Below, in pieces: positions 16,471 through 26,873 of a stretch of 64,000 nt of DNA. The position numbers were made by a program, and so were the translations under genes. The DNA comes from an uncultured Clostridia bacterium (GTDB taxonomy: Bacteria; Bacillota; Clostridia; Oscillospirales; Acutalibacteraceae), in the NCBI GenBank assembly GCA_946407065.1, contig CAMJMQ010000004.1, positions 62,001 through 126,000 on the forward strand. The letters run 5' to 3'. Under the pieces are notes generated by a model, which was given only the letters and a program-made list of their open reading frames with translations, searched no databases and was not told where the DNA came from. Numbering within the stretch: the stretch's first letter is position 1; each line of letters opens with the position of its first letter.

Positions 16471-18384
16471 ATGATAAAGAATCCTTTTGCTGTAGTTTCC
16501 CCAGAAGAGTTATCTGCAGAACAAGCAAATCAGTTATTTGTAGAAACATATTCTGATTATCCCGAAATTAATCGCCCTGGAAATACTCTTGTCACTGGTG
16601 CAAGAGGATGCGGAAAAACCATGTTGATTCGTTGTTCACAACCGGATTTTCTTATGGTAAGAAAGAATCTTTCTTTTTCGCAATTGCCTTATTTTTCTGT
16701 GAATGTTTCAATAAAGAAAACGAGTCTCAACCTTGAAGAACTTCGCATATTAGACAATAAGCACTTACCTTTTTCTATTAATGAGCATTTTATTTCATTA
16801 AATGTAATGATGTTTACTTTCTTAAGTCTTTCGCAAATTACATTTGAACAGGATTCTTATTCTGTTGAATCCTATCAAACTTTTTTTGATGCTTATAAAA
16901 TGTACCTTCGTGCATCTGGTTGCAATAATACACCTAAAGCAAATTATGATTCTCCCAATAGTTTCTTTAAATCATTATATGACCATCTGTTTTTAATGTC
17001 TTGTGATTTTATTCCATATTTTGAAGGTTTGTATCGTAAGGATAATCCAAATTTTGAATATATGCTTCCTTTATTATCATATAAAAGATTTATTGTCCCT
17101 GTTTTTAAAGAACTAATCAGCGTTAAAGGATTTCCCAACGGTAAACCTATACTAATCTTTATTGATGATGCAGATAACCTTAGTAAAACTCAAACTCAAA
17201 TAATTAATTCTTGGTTAGCTACAAGAACACAGCCAACTATAAGTTTAAAAGTCTTTTCTCAAATAGGGTTATACAAGTCATTCCTTACCCCAACTGGAGA
17301 GCTCGTTGAATCACCTCATGATTATCAGGAGGTCAATATATCTTCAATATATACAAACGCATTATCAAAAGACTCATCATATTATAACAAAGTTATAATA
17401 ATACTGATGAAGAGATTACAATTATACGGCTATTTTCAAGATATAAATATTCATGATAGAAAAGCAGTTGAAAATTCATTGAGATCATTTTTACCTTATT
17501 ATGAAAAGCAGGAAGAAGGTATTGCAAAAGAAAAAGACCGAATTAGAAATGCATACCAAGATAGAGGTAGAGGATCTCGGGAAAGTGATGATGTTAGACG
17601 GTATGCGGTACCAAATTATATTAGAAAGCTTTCTGGATCTAGCAAGAATAAGCACACATTCAGATATGCTGGTATTGATAATATAATACACCTATCATCC
17701 GGCATAGTAAGGTATTTACTAGATTCTGTTGGAAAAATGTATGATATTGTCTATTCTAAGAAATCCGAAGAGAATAATGAAAATGCCAAAATTGAATTCA
17801 TTCCTACGGATATCCAAGACAGGGTTATGCGCTCAAAAGCTGATGATTATCTTTTCAACGAATTAAAAAAAGCAAACGAATTGGATGTCAAATCTGCTGA
17901 TTCAGTAGATAGCTTTAACATTTTAACAACAAACAACCCAATTAGCACAACTGATAAACTAGCGAATTTAATAAATGCCATGGGAAAAACATTTCAAGAG
18001 ATACTATTGTCAGGCTCAGATGATGATCCTTTGTCTGGACGTTCAGAAAGAAAAGTCTTTTCTATAGCTTTATCTAATCCATCCCAGACAAGCATAGAGA
18101 TCAAACATGTATTAGAATTGGGGGTTCGTCTCGGTTTCCTACACGAATCACACCTTGGTAATAAATATGGTAACGGAAGAACATATTTGTATATACTAAA
18201 CCGTTGTTTTGCTCCCATTTTTACTCTTGATCCAACAGGATTTCAAGGTTATTTATTTATGCAGAACGAAGATTTGGAAAGTGCTATTCACACAGGAAAA
18301 CGATTAAGGAAAATAGATGATGATCGAACCGATGAAGAGAACGCCATTTATCAGCTGTCATTATTTGATTTATGGGAGGAATAA
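16471..18384 (+). CDS. P-loop ATPase (ORC/CDC6-like AAA), gene 2 of the cassette
   Basis: A 637-residue protein. Walker A TGARGCGKTMLIR near residue 45 and Walker B ILIFIDDADNLSKTQ near residue 230, followed by a candidate sensor region (LKVFSQIGLYKSF). The layout (long N-terminal ATPase, winged-helix-like C-terminal third with a basic patch around residues 360-385) recalls ORC/CDC6-type AAA proteins annotated in defence loci; I infer this from motifs only. In similar loci such ATPases act as sensors or as motors for a partner effector. Coupled on both sides by identical GGGAGGAATAAA-type junctions. Low GC and isoleucine/asparagine-rich codon use point to transfer. Confidence 0.8.
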   Translation: MIKNPFAVVSPEELSAEQANQLFVETYSDYPEINRPGNTLVTGARGCGKTMLIRCSQPDFLMVRKNLSFSQLPYFSVNVSIKKTSLNLEELRILDNKHLPFSINEHFISLNVMMFTFLSLSQITFEQDSYSVESYQTFFDAYKMYLRASGCNNTPKANYDSPNSFFKSLYDHLFLMSCDFIPYFEGLYRKDNPNFEYMLPLLSYKRFIVPVFKELISVKGFPNGKPILIFIDDADNLSKTQTQIINSWLATRTQPTISLKVFSQIGLYKSFLTPTGELVESPHDYQEVNISSIYTNALSKDSSYYNKVIIILMKRLQLYGYFQDINIHDRKAVENSLRSFLPYYEKQEEGIAKEKDRIRNAYQDRGRGSRESDDVRRYAVPNYIRKLSGSSKNKHTFRYAGIDNIIHLSSGIVRYLLDSVGKMYDIVYSKKSEENNENAKIEFIPTDIQDRVMRSKADDYLFNELKKANELDVKSADSVDSFNILTTNNPISTTDKLANLINAMGKTFQEILLSGSDDDPLSGRSERKVFSIALSNPSQTSIEIKHVLELGVRLGFLHESHLGNKYGNGRTYLYILNRCFAPIFTLDPTGFQGYLFMQNEDLESAIHTGKRLRKIDDDRTDEENAIYQLSLFDLWEE

Positions 18385-18387
18385 AAG

Positions 18388-19356
18388 ATGGGATGCGTTG
18401 AAAAGGTTAACGTTGAGAATATTAATAATTCTATTCTTGACCAAAGTGTTTTACTTTGTTTTGCAAGTTTTGAAGCCCGGTGTAAAACCCTCTCTCAATA
18501 CTGCGATATCACAAAAATTAGGAAGACTTATATTTTTAGAAACTCATGTACTTCTTCATTATCTTCGGCTATTAATAATAATTATGATTATCTTAAGAGT
18601 AAGTATATAAACAATGTGGAAAAGCAAATTAAATTATCCTCTTCTGTAAGCATCAATGATGCCTTGTATCAAACAGTAAAAGAAATAATAGATGAGGAGT
18701 TTAAAAATCTGATAATTGATATCACAACTTTCACACATGAAGCTCTTTTGATTCTAATTAGAATTCTATTTTCTTATAGAGATTCCTTTTCTTCAATTAA
18801 GCTAATATACAATAGCGCAGATAGTTACTCAGCTTGGCTGAGTAAAGGTTGCAAAGAAGTTCGTAATGTTATTGGCTATCCTGGAATATTTAACCCAGCA
18901 AAGAATTATAGACTCATAGTTCTAACAGGATATGAACTCGAAAGGGCAACCAAATTAGTTGAACTGATGGAACCAGATTCTTTGTCTATAGGACATAGTA
19001 TTGATGCAGTTAGTGACAATAATTTAATAACGAGCAGTATCTTTAAGAATAAATTTGAAAAATGGATGAAAAGCATGAATAGTATTGATTGTACAAAATT
19101 TGATTTTTCGTGCTATGACTTAGAATGTACAATTAACACATTAGAAACAATTGTGTTTGAGAAAACTAAAAACGAGAATCTAATTATTGTACCACTCAAC
19201 ACTAAACTGTCAACAGTTTCTGTCGCGCTAGTTGCGTTAGCTCATAAACACATCCAAGTTGTGTATCCTATCCCTGAAACATACAATTGTGATTATTCAA
19301 AACCAGGCGATCATTTTGCTATAATTGAATTAAAAAGTGTTTCATATTTTAATTAA
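18388..19356 (+). CDS. Unrecognised alpha/beta protein, gene 3 of the cassette
   Basis: A 322-residue protein I cannot assign. It alternates hydrophobic strands and helices in two halves: SVLLCFASFEARCKTL near the start, NLIIDITTFTHEALLILIRIL near 105, IKLIYNSADSYSAWL near 140, YRLIVLTGYELERATKLVELM near 175, and LIIVPLNTKLSTVSVALVAL near 270. This looks like a Rossmann-type fold, and the last segment recalls the glycine/threonine-lysine loops of CARF-like sensors, but the glycines are missing, so that is a weak analogy. It starts 3 bases after the ATPase stop, so it belongs to the same transcript. Candidate effector or sensor. Confidence 0.7.
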   Translation: MGCVEKVNVENINNSILDQSVLLCFASFEARCKTLSQYCDITKIRKTYIFRNSCTSSLSSAINNNYDYLKSKYINNVEKQIKLSSSVSINDALYQTVKEIIDEEFKNLIIDITTFTHEALLILIRILFSYRDSFSSIKLIYNSADSYSAWLSKGCKEVRNVIGYPGIFNPAKNYRLIVLTGYELERATKLVELMEPDSLSIGHSIDAVSDNNLITSSIFKNKFEKWMKSMNSIDCTKFDFSCYDLECTINTLETIVFEKTKNENLIIVPLNTKLSTVSVALVALAHKHIQVVYPIPETYNCDYSKPGDHFAIIELKSVSYFN

Positions 19357-19365
19357 GTTAAAGTT

Positions 19366-19405
19366 AAACCCGTAGACTGTTGCTTAATCTACAGTTTACG
19401 GGTTT
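19366..19405. terminator. Bidirectional terminator between two convergent accessory operons
   Basis: AAACCCGTAGACTGT and ACAGTTTACGGGTTT form a 15-base stem with one mismatch and A/T runs on both sides. It serves the plus-strand cassette and the minus-strand methylase operon. Confidence 0.8.
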
Positions 19406-19443
19406 ATTATACATTTTGCTACATATTTACAGTAATATTTAGT

Positions 19444-21048
19444 TCAATTATTCAAATACTTAACTAGTTTGATAGCTATGGCTTTTGCCATAATTGGCGG
19501 AACTGCATTACCTACCTGTTGATATTGCTTATCTTTTGATCCACAGAAAACGAAGCTATCAGGAAAGGTTTGTAACCTTGCCGCCTCTCGAATGCTTATG
19601 GCGCGGTCTTTTGTGGGATGGATCCACATAGATTTTCTAACATTAACAACTGTTCCGCTGGGTTCATCGTAGCTAACCCTCAAGTATATTGTATTTTGCG
19701 TTCTAGAAACATCGGTATATGTATTTGTTTTTAATGATTCGGCTAACGAATGGAAGTTTTGACCTTGTTGCAATGCTTTGAATCTCTCCATTGCCGTTTC
19801 TGTAGTCTTGGTAATAATATGATTAAATAGCATATCACTATCTCTCAACATTTTGGCTAATTCAGATACATCTTTTTTTCCTAAGGTAATACCATCATCT
19901 GAATTAACATCAGTAGTCGGTTCTATGTCTTCCAAATCTTCTATAGCATCCCGCACAGTATAGTATTCATCTTCATCTAAATATCCTTTAGGGAGTGCCA
20001 CTTTATTTGCTATGCTCTTTTTGACACCCATAACCACAAATCGGTTACGCTTTTGAGGGGCTCCAAAATCAGCTGCACACATTACTTTGTTATCTATTTC
20101 ATATCCGTGCTCCTCAGACTTTAATATACATGTCAAATAGTCATAAACCGCAAAAGATTTTATCACTGCAATAAGTGATTTATCTGATTCATACCGTTCA
20201 ACAATAATGTTATTAGAATGGATTTCTTTTGCCTTTCCAAGCATTCTTTGAATCATAATTGATTTCTCAATACTATTCTTGATTTCTTTATGAATTCCAC
20301 TATTTTTTTTACTTTCATCATCTTCGAAGTAATCGATAATAGCAGAAAAGGCAGTATGATCCATAGAAAGAATATAATCGTCCGTAGCGTTTATATGAGC
20401 CTTTGATATCTTAAGGAGAGTTTGTTTATGCTTCTCTAACGCCTTACCAAACTTATTGCTATTTTTTGTAGCTTTATATATTACGTTCAATAGTTTATAA
20501 TGCTCTTCTGGCCACAAATAACTCTCAATTCTATCAATGGATTTGACTATCTCGCTAGCCTCATCAAAAGCAAACTCTTCATCTAATAGTATTAAATTTG
20601 TTTCCTTAACAGGTATATGGTATTTTGCTATACGTTCTTTATCATCTTCAGTCAGATAGAATCTATGAACATCTGACTTTAACATGCTTACGTTTTCCAT
20701 AACAAAAGCTTTGGGGTTAAGCTCTAAAATAGCACGGATATACTGTTTTACTAACATATTGTTCATGTTTATCGCATGGTTCTTCTGCCTGTTTGCGTTG
20801 GAGAATCCTTGACACGGAGGTCCACCTATCACAACATCGATATCGCCATATTTATTCATGATGTCCTGATAGTTAGCACTACAAACATCACCCAACACTT
20901 CAACCCCTGGATGATTCTTCTTATATGTGGCTTGCATATCAGGATTGTTTTCAAATGCCACCTTTATGTCAAACCGATTGGTTTGTAAAAAGCCAAGACT
21001 TAATCCGCCAGCTCCGGCAAACAAATCTATGACTGAATACTTTTCCAT
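19444..21048 (-). CDS. dcm: DNA (cytosine-5) methyltransferase, last gene of the Z1/AIPR operon
   Basis: A 534-residue C5 methyltransferase. Motif I DLFAGAGGLSLGF near residue 8, motif IV GGPPCQGFSNANR near 74 (the cysteine is the nucleophile), motif VI MENV near 115, motif VIII AAPQKRNRFVVMG-like (FGAPQKRNRFVVMG) near 340, motif X QVGNAVPP near 510. A large insert of about 190 residues separates motifs VI and VIII and is rich in charged helices; it may dock with partner proteins. The start has a GGGAG site. It follows the AIPR gene by ~15 bases. It would methylate cytosine in an unknown site to protect host DNA from the operon's nuclease parts. Confidence 0.93.
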   Translation of the reverse strand: MEKYSVIDLFAGAGGLSLGFLQTNRFDIKVAFENNPDMQATYKKNHPGVEVLGDVCSANYQDIMNKYGDIDVVIGGPPCQGFSNANRQKNHAINMNNMLVKQYIRAILELNPKAFVMENVSMLKSDVHRFYLTEDDKERIAKYHIPVKETNLILLDEEFAFDEASEIVKSIDRIESYLWPEEHYKLLNVIYKATKNSNKFGKALEKHKQTLLKISKAHINATDDYILSMDHTAFSAIIDYFEDDESKKNSGIHKEIKNSIEKSIMIQRMLGKAKEIHSNNIIVERYESDKSLIAVIKSFAVYDYLTCILKSEEHGYEIDNKVMCAADFGAPQKRNRFVVMGVKKSIANKVALPKGYLDEDEYYTVRDAIEDLEDIEPTTDVNSDDGITLGKKDVSELAKMLRDSDMLFNHIITKTTETAMERFKALQQGQNFHSLAESLKTNTYTDVSRTQNTIYLRVSYDEPSGTVVNVRKSMWIHPTKDRAISIREAARLQTFPDSFVFCGSKDKQYQQVGNAVPPIMAKAIAIKLVKYLNN

Positions 21049-21063
21049 TGTAATAGCTCCCTT

Positions 21064-23142
21064 TTATTTATAACCGTTTGCTTTTGCTTCTTCGAGCAAT
21101 TTAATAAGCTGTACACTTTGATATGCACTGGGAATTTGTGTAGGAATTTTTACCGCATATTTTAGAGCCTTAAGCTGATCAGGAGAAGCATTGACCTTTT
21201 TGGATTTCACAAAAGCTTCCACAGAAATCCAATATTTAGCACCAAGTTCTATCACTTTTGATTGCGCCTGCATATCCGAAGCAATTCTTTGATCATTCCT
21301 TGCCTCTTTTTCAGCAACTTTATTATCCTCTTTTGAAGATAAGCATCGCTGAAGATGATGTGATAAGCGAATATCACATTTTTTTATTGAATCCCAACAG
21401 GCGTCCCTTTTACACCATTGTGTTACGTTAATTGTTGCACGGCTTGGATCTGTAATTGAATCAAAAACAAACTTTGTGATACGAACTAGTTCGTTTGTTA
21501 CATTCTCTGGAACCTGTTGACGATTCCATATCAATTGCAGATCTAATTCCATATCTTTAAATTGGCTTCGGATTAATCGGTGCAATAATGCCAAGGAATA
21601 CGTAACAATATTCGCACGATAACCTTTTTCAAACCAAGGCTGATGTGATACTATCCATTCAGTATGCTTGAATAGAATAGCTAATGCAACAGATTCTTTG
21701 AAATACTTTTCGTTAAAGATGACATCTGATTTCTGCCACTGATCATCAATCAGGGTTGCAAACTTCATAAAGTTAGTTTGAGCACCCTTACTTACAACAT
21801 GAGGCATTTCTGCCCATGTATCACGATATTTTGCTAGATCTGTTTTTGTGATAACCTGTTTTTTGGGATTTTGAGCAGTAAACTTATCCTTCTGAGATTT
21901 TGTCATGCGCATTTGAGCCTGTAGATACTGACCGCGAGCACGCTCATAGAACCATTTAGTTTCGTACTGAGCGCCGCCGGATGCGGGAGCAAAAAGTCTG
22001 CGAGACAACTGCTCCATCCGAATATGGAAAGGATGCGTCGCAAAGAAGTCAGCATCACTAACCTTATTTTGACTGTTTGAGGAGCGAGAAATATTTCTGA
22101 TTAGTTCGCTTGCTTTGTCGGGATTGGAATCAACTTTTGTAAGTTTCATCTGAACATAGATCGAACTCAAATCAGCGTGATCCTTAAACCGTGCATTTGA
22201 TAGTGATGCCGTTGTTTGGCCGCCGTTAATTATCTGAAAATCCTTTGCATAAGTAATGTACCGCCCATCTTCTCCTTTTTCGACCCTTAAGTCCATAACT
22301 GTTGCAGAAACTCCATTATTATAGGCAAAAAAGTTTTGAGGAATTCTTAGGATGGTTTCTCTAATCTTTTTGTTGACAGCTACTTTGGTAGACAAGAAAG
22401 AGCGCACATTCCCTTCTAATAATTGACTACCATAAGAATCATATAAGTCTGCCAGCATTTCGCCAGGGACAATACACAAATAACTTTGATAATTTTCGTT
22501 GTTCGCACTATCTGTTTCAAGACAAGGAATGCCTTTTCCTCCGCTGAGAGATTTGAAGTCTATTTCAATATCCTGCCTTCCCAAATCAGAAAAGCATACT
22601 TTATATATACGTTCAATATCCCAAATCTGGTATTCTATCGGAATATTGTTGTAAGACTTAACATCCAACTCAGAGATACGGCTACTCATCATGCCATCTG
22701 TTAAAAGAATATATCTGAATTTGCGTATTCTTGCTTTATTAACCAACAACAGCTGAATCAGATCGTAAACAGGAGTACTTGGTTCAACTGTTCTTCGAAG
22801 AGAGCCAGAATACACTTCATCAAGAAAATAACGAATTCTTTCAAATAGAGCAATCGCTTGAGATTTAATCAGTGTTTCGCGGTTTTCATCGCCGGTATAA
22901 TCCGAAATAATAAGATTTAGTGTTACATCAAACTCATCTAACACATAGCCGTCAACACGAAGTTTACGATTGTTTTTTCCTGTTCCTACAAAAAAGGCAG
23001 GTGTAAAATCGCTTAACACTTCTGCATTAATTAAGTAATTTGTCGCGACATTAACAAAAGCTGCGTTCGAACCAGCGCCATCGATTGCTGCTGATGATTT
23101 GACTTCTTCTAAAAAATCCTTTTGAAAATCACGTACATCCAT
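21064..23142 (-). CDS. AIPR (abortive infection phage resistance) family protein
   Basis: A 692-residue protein. The AIPR signature is clear: FFAYNNGVSATVMDLR near 265 and IINGGQTTASLSNA near 300, followed by SIYVQMKLTKV and NISRSSNSQNKVSDADFFATHPF. Members occur in abortive-infection and R-M-linked loci. The first ~240 residues (DFTPAFFVGTGKNNRKLRVDGYVLDEFDVTLNL, read in parts) may form a nuclease-like fold, but I see no complete catalytic set. Start has AGGAG. Lies between the PD-(D/E)XK gene (10-base gap) and the methylase gene (15-base gap) on one transcript. Confidence 0.88.
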   Translation of the reverse strand: MDVRDFQKDFLEEVKSSAAIDGAGSNAAFVNVATNYLINAEVLSDFTPAFFVGTGKNNRKLRVDGYVLDEFDVTLNLIISDYTGDENRETLIKSQAIALFERIRYFLDEVYSGSLRRTVEPSTPVYDLIQLLLVNKARIRKFRYILLTDGMMSSRISELDVKSYNNIPIEYQIWDIERIYKVCFSDLGRQDIEIDFKSLSGGKGIPCLETDSANNENYQSYLCIVPGEMLADLYDSYGSQLLEGNVRSFLSTKVAVNKKIRETILRIPQNFFAYNNGVSATVMDLRVEKGEDGRYITYAKDFQIINGGQTTASLSNARFKDHADLSSIYVQMKLTKVDSNPDKASELIRNISRSSNSQNKVSDADFFATHPFHIRMEQLSRRLFAPASGGAQYETKWFYERARGQYLQAQMRMTKSQKDKFTAQNPKKQVITKTDLAKYRDTWAEMPHVVSKGAQTNFMKFATLIDDQWQKSDVIFNEKYFKESVALAILFKHTEWIVSHQPWFEKGYRANIVTYSLALLHRLIRSQFKDMELDLQLIWNRQQVPENVTNELVRITKFVFDSITDPSRATINVTQWCKRDACWDSIKKCDIRLSHHLQRCLSSKEDNKVAEKEARNDQRIASDMQAQSKVIELGAKYWISVEAFVKSKKVNASPDQLKALKYAVKIPTQIPSAYQSVQLIKLLEEAKANGYK

Positions 23143-23152
23143 TGTTGATCTC

Positions 23153-24076
23153 CTATTTTTTGAAACAATCTATGGAGGCTAAATCTATACTATACTTTGC
23201 TTCAATTATTTCATGCGGGACGTTTTGTACAGAGAGTACGGGAAAGCCGTCATCAACTATGTAATCCCGCCTCTCAGAACAGACATAATATGTATCCCGA
23301 TATTTTTGTGAATCACAATAATAATAGCCACACATCGCTAATTTGCATTCCAACTGGTCTTTTTGTATCTGATCTGTCAGAACACGCTGTACTCCCTCTA
23401 CAACATCAGGAAGCGAAAATGTTCCTGTCCCACCCGAGGATACTTTATCCATAAAGTACACGATCAGTTCGCCATAATCCTCTCTGTCCAGTTGCTGCAG
23501 AGATGATATTATTATACTATTTGAAGATTTTACTGTTGCTTTGATTTCATACCAGCAGTTATCGAAAATGAAATCTTGGTCACATCCCTCAGGTCCAACC
23601 CACGCAGACAATACTTCTCCAGCATCTCGAGACTCGCACTGATCGATAAAAAACATCAACTCTGCGATCAAGCCTTTTTGCTTTGAAAGAGACATCAAAC
23701 CTGGTTGCTGTTTTTGTAGTAACAGCAACCAGCTATTATATCTTTCTAAAATTGTCTGTACAGGGTCAGATGCGGCTTTTGAACAATCCAGCAAATCCCA
23801 ACACAGTTTTATAAATAACTCATCAAGCGAAGGATATTTCAGCAAAAACTTTAATCCATATTTACTTTTGGAATACTCAATACAAACAGCGCTAACAGCC
23901 TTGGAAGAATCGATGCTTTCCCACTTTCCAGTATCGAGTATAATGAAACAACGCTGGTCACCTTCATAGCCGACATGGACAGATAAAGGATGCCCTTCTG
24001 ATATCTGCAGAAAGCCGTTGGAATACGGAGTGGTCGAATCCCATTTTTTCTTCAACTCATTCAGTGTAATCATCAT
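23153..24076 (-). CDS. PD-(D/E)XK motif protein (DUF4420-like)
   Basis: About 307 residues. The nuclease core is visible at GLIAELMFF (near 130), AWVGPEGCDQDFIFDNCWYE and EIKAT (near 165-180): GxxxE, QDF and ExK in the right order for the DUF4420/PD-(D/E)XK-4420 family. It is the likely endonuclease of the operon together with Z1. Several ATGs cluster at the start (24088, 24082, 24076, 24073); 24076 is chosen because GAGG lies 6 bases upstream. The start lies inside the end of the Z1 gene, so the two are coupled. Probable role: restriction of unmodified DNA. Confidence 0.85.
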   Translation of the reverse strand: MMITLNELKKKWDSTTPYSNGFLQISEGHPLSVHVGYEGDQRCFIILDTGKWESIDSSKAVSAVCIEYSKSKYGLKFLLKYPSLDELFIKLCWDLLDCSKAASDPVQTILERYNSWLLLLQKQQPGLMSLSKQKGLIAELMFFIDQCESRDAGEVLSAWVGPEGCDQDFIFDNCWYEIKATVKSSNSIIISSLQQLDREDYGELIVYFMDKVSSGGTGTFSLPDVVEGVQRVLTDQIQKDQLECKLAMCGYYYCDSQKYRDTYYVCSERRDYIVDDGFPVLSVQNVPHEIIEAKYSIDLASIDCFKK

Positions 24077-26873
24077 CGTCATCCTCATCCACTATATCGA
24101 CCCAGTTCTTCAGCTCGTTAATATTTACCATATAGTTTGCAGTTCTCTCAGTGCCGTCCTCAGGGAAACCTAAGCCAAGTGCATATACATACCGCGGAAT
24201 GCTTTCGTCCTGATTATCGACACGTTTTTCCACGATATGAATAAGAGCGATCGGACGCCTCTGCTTTCCAAGATACTTCTTTGTGTTTAAGTACTCTTTA
24301 TCATTGATTCGTTTATTATCCTGTTTGCACTTCTCACGAATATCATGAATTTGCGTTTCGTCCAATCCGATTTTTGAGCATCCACCGGAACCGACACGAA
24401 CATGCCGATCACTAATCTTTAGCATATTCTTTACTTCGATTTCCTTCTTAATGTTTCGTATTTCTGGATGAACAAGAATTTCCCCTTCAGCCAATTCAAT
24501 CGTGACGGCACTATTTGTACTTCTCTTCGGTTCTGGAATGGCAACATCCCAGTATTCAAGAGTATCAGAATCTTTATCGATATAATCTGCCAGAGCAATA
24601 GGCTGGAAATTTAAGTTCCAAGGGTGCGAATTGAAGCTTCTGACAACTTCGATAATCATACTCTTTGGAACATTCTTCCAAATGTGCGCACTAGTGTAAG
24701 GGTCAAACAAATAACTGATACTATTATCGGCAGACAGCGACTTAACAAAGGACAGACATAAAGCTCTATTGTCTTCTAACGCATCCGGGTCTGACTTTAG
24801 TCTTGGGGTTTCCAACATTCTGCCCGATACAGTGATAGGTCTATTCACAGAGGTTGCAGTTCTCATTTTATTTCTGGCAGTAACAAGAAGAGTTCCTGGT
24901 GCACGCCTAACTTTGAGGCCAAAATCCTTTGGCGTTAAGTGCTGACGTTTCATGTCCTCAAGCTCTTCTTTCAGCTCGTTCACTGCATCAGAAATATAGC
25001 CGTACCAATCTACAGCATCTTCTGCTATCCATATCTTAAAAAGATCCTCGTAACCGAAGCGGTAACCAAACCATCTGCCCATTTGCAGTAAAGTATCATA
25101 CATCATGGTGTTACGATAGAAATAGCTGACAACCAAACCCTCTAACGTGAGTCCTCTTGATAAGCTGTTACCACCTACCGCTATCACTCTGAGTCCTTCT
25201 TCATCGCCATAGTTCAGCGTAGCTGCGCCATGTTTTTGGTTTACCGCTCGTACACTAATTCTCTTTACCGCTTTGTTAAGATAGTTTCTTAACATACTAT
25301 CCCAGTTGCGTACAGACACACTGGATAAATCATACTTCTCCCATGTGGAATACAATGCCCTTATTCCTGAGATTTGCATTGCTTTGTCAATATCCAAATT
25401 CGAATAGTTTTCCAAATCAGATTTGAAAATGGTCAAATAATCATCAATTAGATCTGCTGTGACATTTTGTACCATAGTATAACGGCTAACGTTCACCAAC
25501 ATGGACCGATGTTCTTTTTCATCAAGTCTAGAGTCAGATATAGCCGTCACCAAAACGAAATAACGAATTGCTTCCTTTAAACTGGGGGGAATATCCACCA
25601 AATCATTTGCTAGCTCTTTTTTATGCTTAAAAACATAGAAATCCTGTTGCTCTTCGTTTTTTATGGGTATAATAGAGTTTCCGAATTCTCCTTCAACACG
25701 CAAATCTGCGCCCTCATTACCCCAGTTATCAGCATCGCCATAGCCAAAAATCTTTGATGCGCCAATATACTTTTCAGGTGTAGGCAATACTGTCAGAAAA
25801 TCTTTCGGGAACAAATCTTTTGCAGCCTCATCGTGTTCTGCTTCAGGATCAATGAAGATATTTGCAAACGGTGTTGCTGTGATTCCTAAGTAAGACGCTT
25901 GTTTAAAGCAGTTAAGAATATTTCGGATAGCACGATTGATTGCAGTCGGGTCCTTTTCTTCAGAGTTGGTGTTTACAGATGCGTTATCTGCCTCATCGTC
26001 AATTAACAACAAAGGCAAATCAACCAATCCAGTTTCGTGATTAGCATTGTTATCCCGTAACCATTTGTAAAGATTATTCAAAACGCTTTTATTCTTTTTT
26101 ACGACAAACAAAGCAGTCCCGTTCAGATTACGCAGACTTAAACCAAGAGCACGAAGCGTATTCTTGTTGAAGTCAGTCGCAACAGATGTAAAACATGCAA
26201 CTCTTTTTTCTGGCCTATTAGGAGGAATTTTACCGACACCGACTGGCAAATTACGTATTTCGTTATCTGCTTTTTTGTCCAATGTATGCTTACTTTCAAT
26301 GCCGACAAATTCTGCGTCTAGACGCGATTGAGTTTGTACACGTAAGTTTTCCATCATGCCCGCCATTATAATTATGACTCTATAACCTGCATCTGATGCT
26401 TTATTACATATAGCCGTATAGGTTGCTGTTTTACCAGATTGCACATCACCCAGTAGCAGACCTCTTCTTTGGAAAGGAGCATTGACTTCGGGATCTCCCA
26501 AATCATCCATAACCGTATTAGTCGTTTGATCAATTTTGTTGACGACATCTATCGACCAATGCTTCACCTGTCTAAGATAGGTTTTATATCGGTTCCAATA
26601 AAAATGATCGCTCTCACTATTGTGGTACCAAGACTTGTGACTAGAATCCCGCCCACGCAGAGTAATGGCATCACCGTTAATTGTGTGGATAATATCATTC
26701 CATAGTTCTGATCTAACTTTGATAAATTCCTCATCTGAAATTGGATAAAGCGCAGATAAAAGAGTTCTCGTTTCTTCAGCTTTCTTAGAAATGTCATCAA
26801 GCGTAGGCAACTCTTCCCGCCTAAAGAAAAACGCTCTGACTATATCTGCTAAATAATTCATGTTGTCAGTCAT
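24057..26873 (-). CDS. Z1-domain helicase/endonuclease
   Basis: A 938-residue superfamily 2 helicase of the Z1 group. Walker A GDVQSGKTATYTAI near 150, DEAD-type box LLLIDDEADNASVN near 295, GITATPFANIFIDPE near 330, and motif VI QMGRWFGYR near 610 preceded by LSRGLTLEGL. Z1 proteins accompany MORC-like ATPases and methylases in restriction-type operons. The ATG at 26873 is chosen because GAGGTG precedes it; it overlaps the last codons of the GHKL ATPase gene by 8 bases. The C terminus is strongly acidic (DEDDDDDY). Probably translocates DNA for the associated nuclease. Confidence 0.92.
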   Translation of the reverse strand: MTDNMNYLADIVRAFFFRREELPTLDDISKKAEETRTLLSALYPISDEEFIKVRSELWNDIIHTINGDAITLRGRDSSHKSWYHNSESDHFYWNRYKTYLRQVKHWSIDVVNKIDQTTNTVMDDLGDPEVNAPFQRRGLLLGDVQSGKTATYTAICNKASDAGYRVIIIMAGMMENLRVQTQSRLDAEFVGIESKHTLDKKADNEIRNLPVGVGKIPPNRPEKRVACFTSVATDFNKNTLRALGLSLRNLNGTALFVVKKNKSVLNNLYKWLRDNNANHETGLVDLPLLLIDDEADNASVNTNSEEKDPTAINRAIRNILNCFKQASYLGITATPFANIFIDPEAEHDEAAKDLFPKDFLTVLPTPEKYIGASKIFGYGDADNWGNEGADLRVEGEFGNSIIPIKNEEQQDFYVFKHKKELANDLVDIPPSLKEAIRYFVLVTAISDSRLDEKEHRSMLVNVSRYTMVQNVTADLIDDYLTIFKSDLENYSNLDIDKAMQISGIRALYSTWEKYDLSSVSVRNWDSMLRNYLNKAVKRISVRAVNQKHGAATLNYGDEEGLRVIAVGGNSLSRGLTLEGLVVSYFYRNTMMYDTLLQMGRWFGYRFGYEDLFKIWIAEDAVDWYGYISDAVNELKEELEDMKRQHLTPKDFGLKVRRAPGTLLVTARNKMRTATSVNRPITVSGRMLETPRLKSDPDALEDNRALCLSFVKSLSADNSISYLFDPYTSAHIWKNVPKSMIIEVVRSFNSHPWNLNFQPIALADYIDKDSDTLEYWDVAIPEPKRSTNSAVTIELAEGEILVHPEIRNIKKEIEVKNMLKISDRHVRVGSGGCSKIGLDETQIHDIREKCKQDNKRINDKEYLNTKKYLGKQRRPIALIHIVEKRVDNQDESIPRYVYALGLGFPEDGTERTANYMVNINELKNWVDIVDEDDDDDYTE

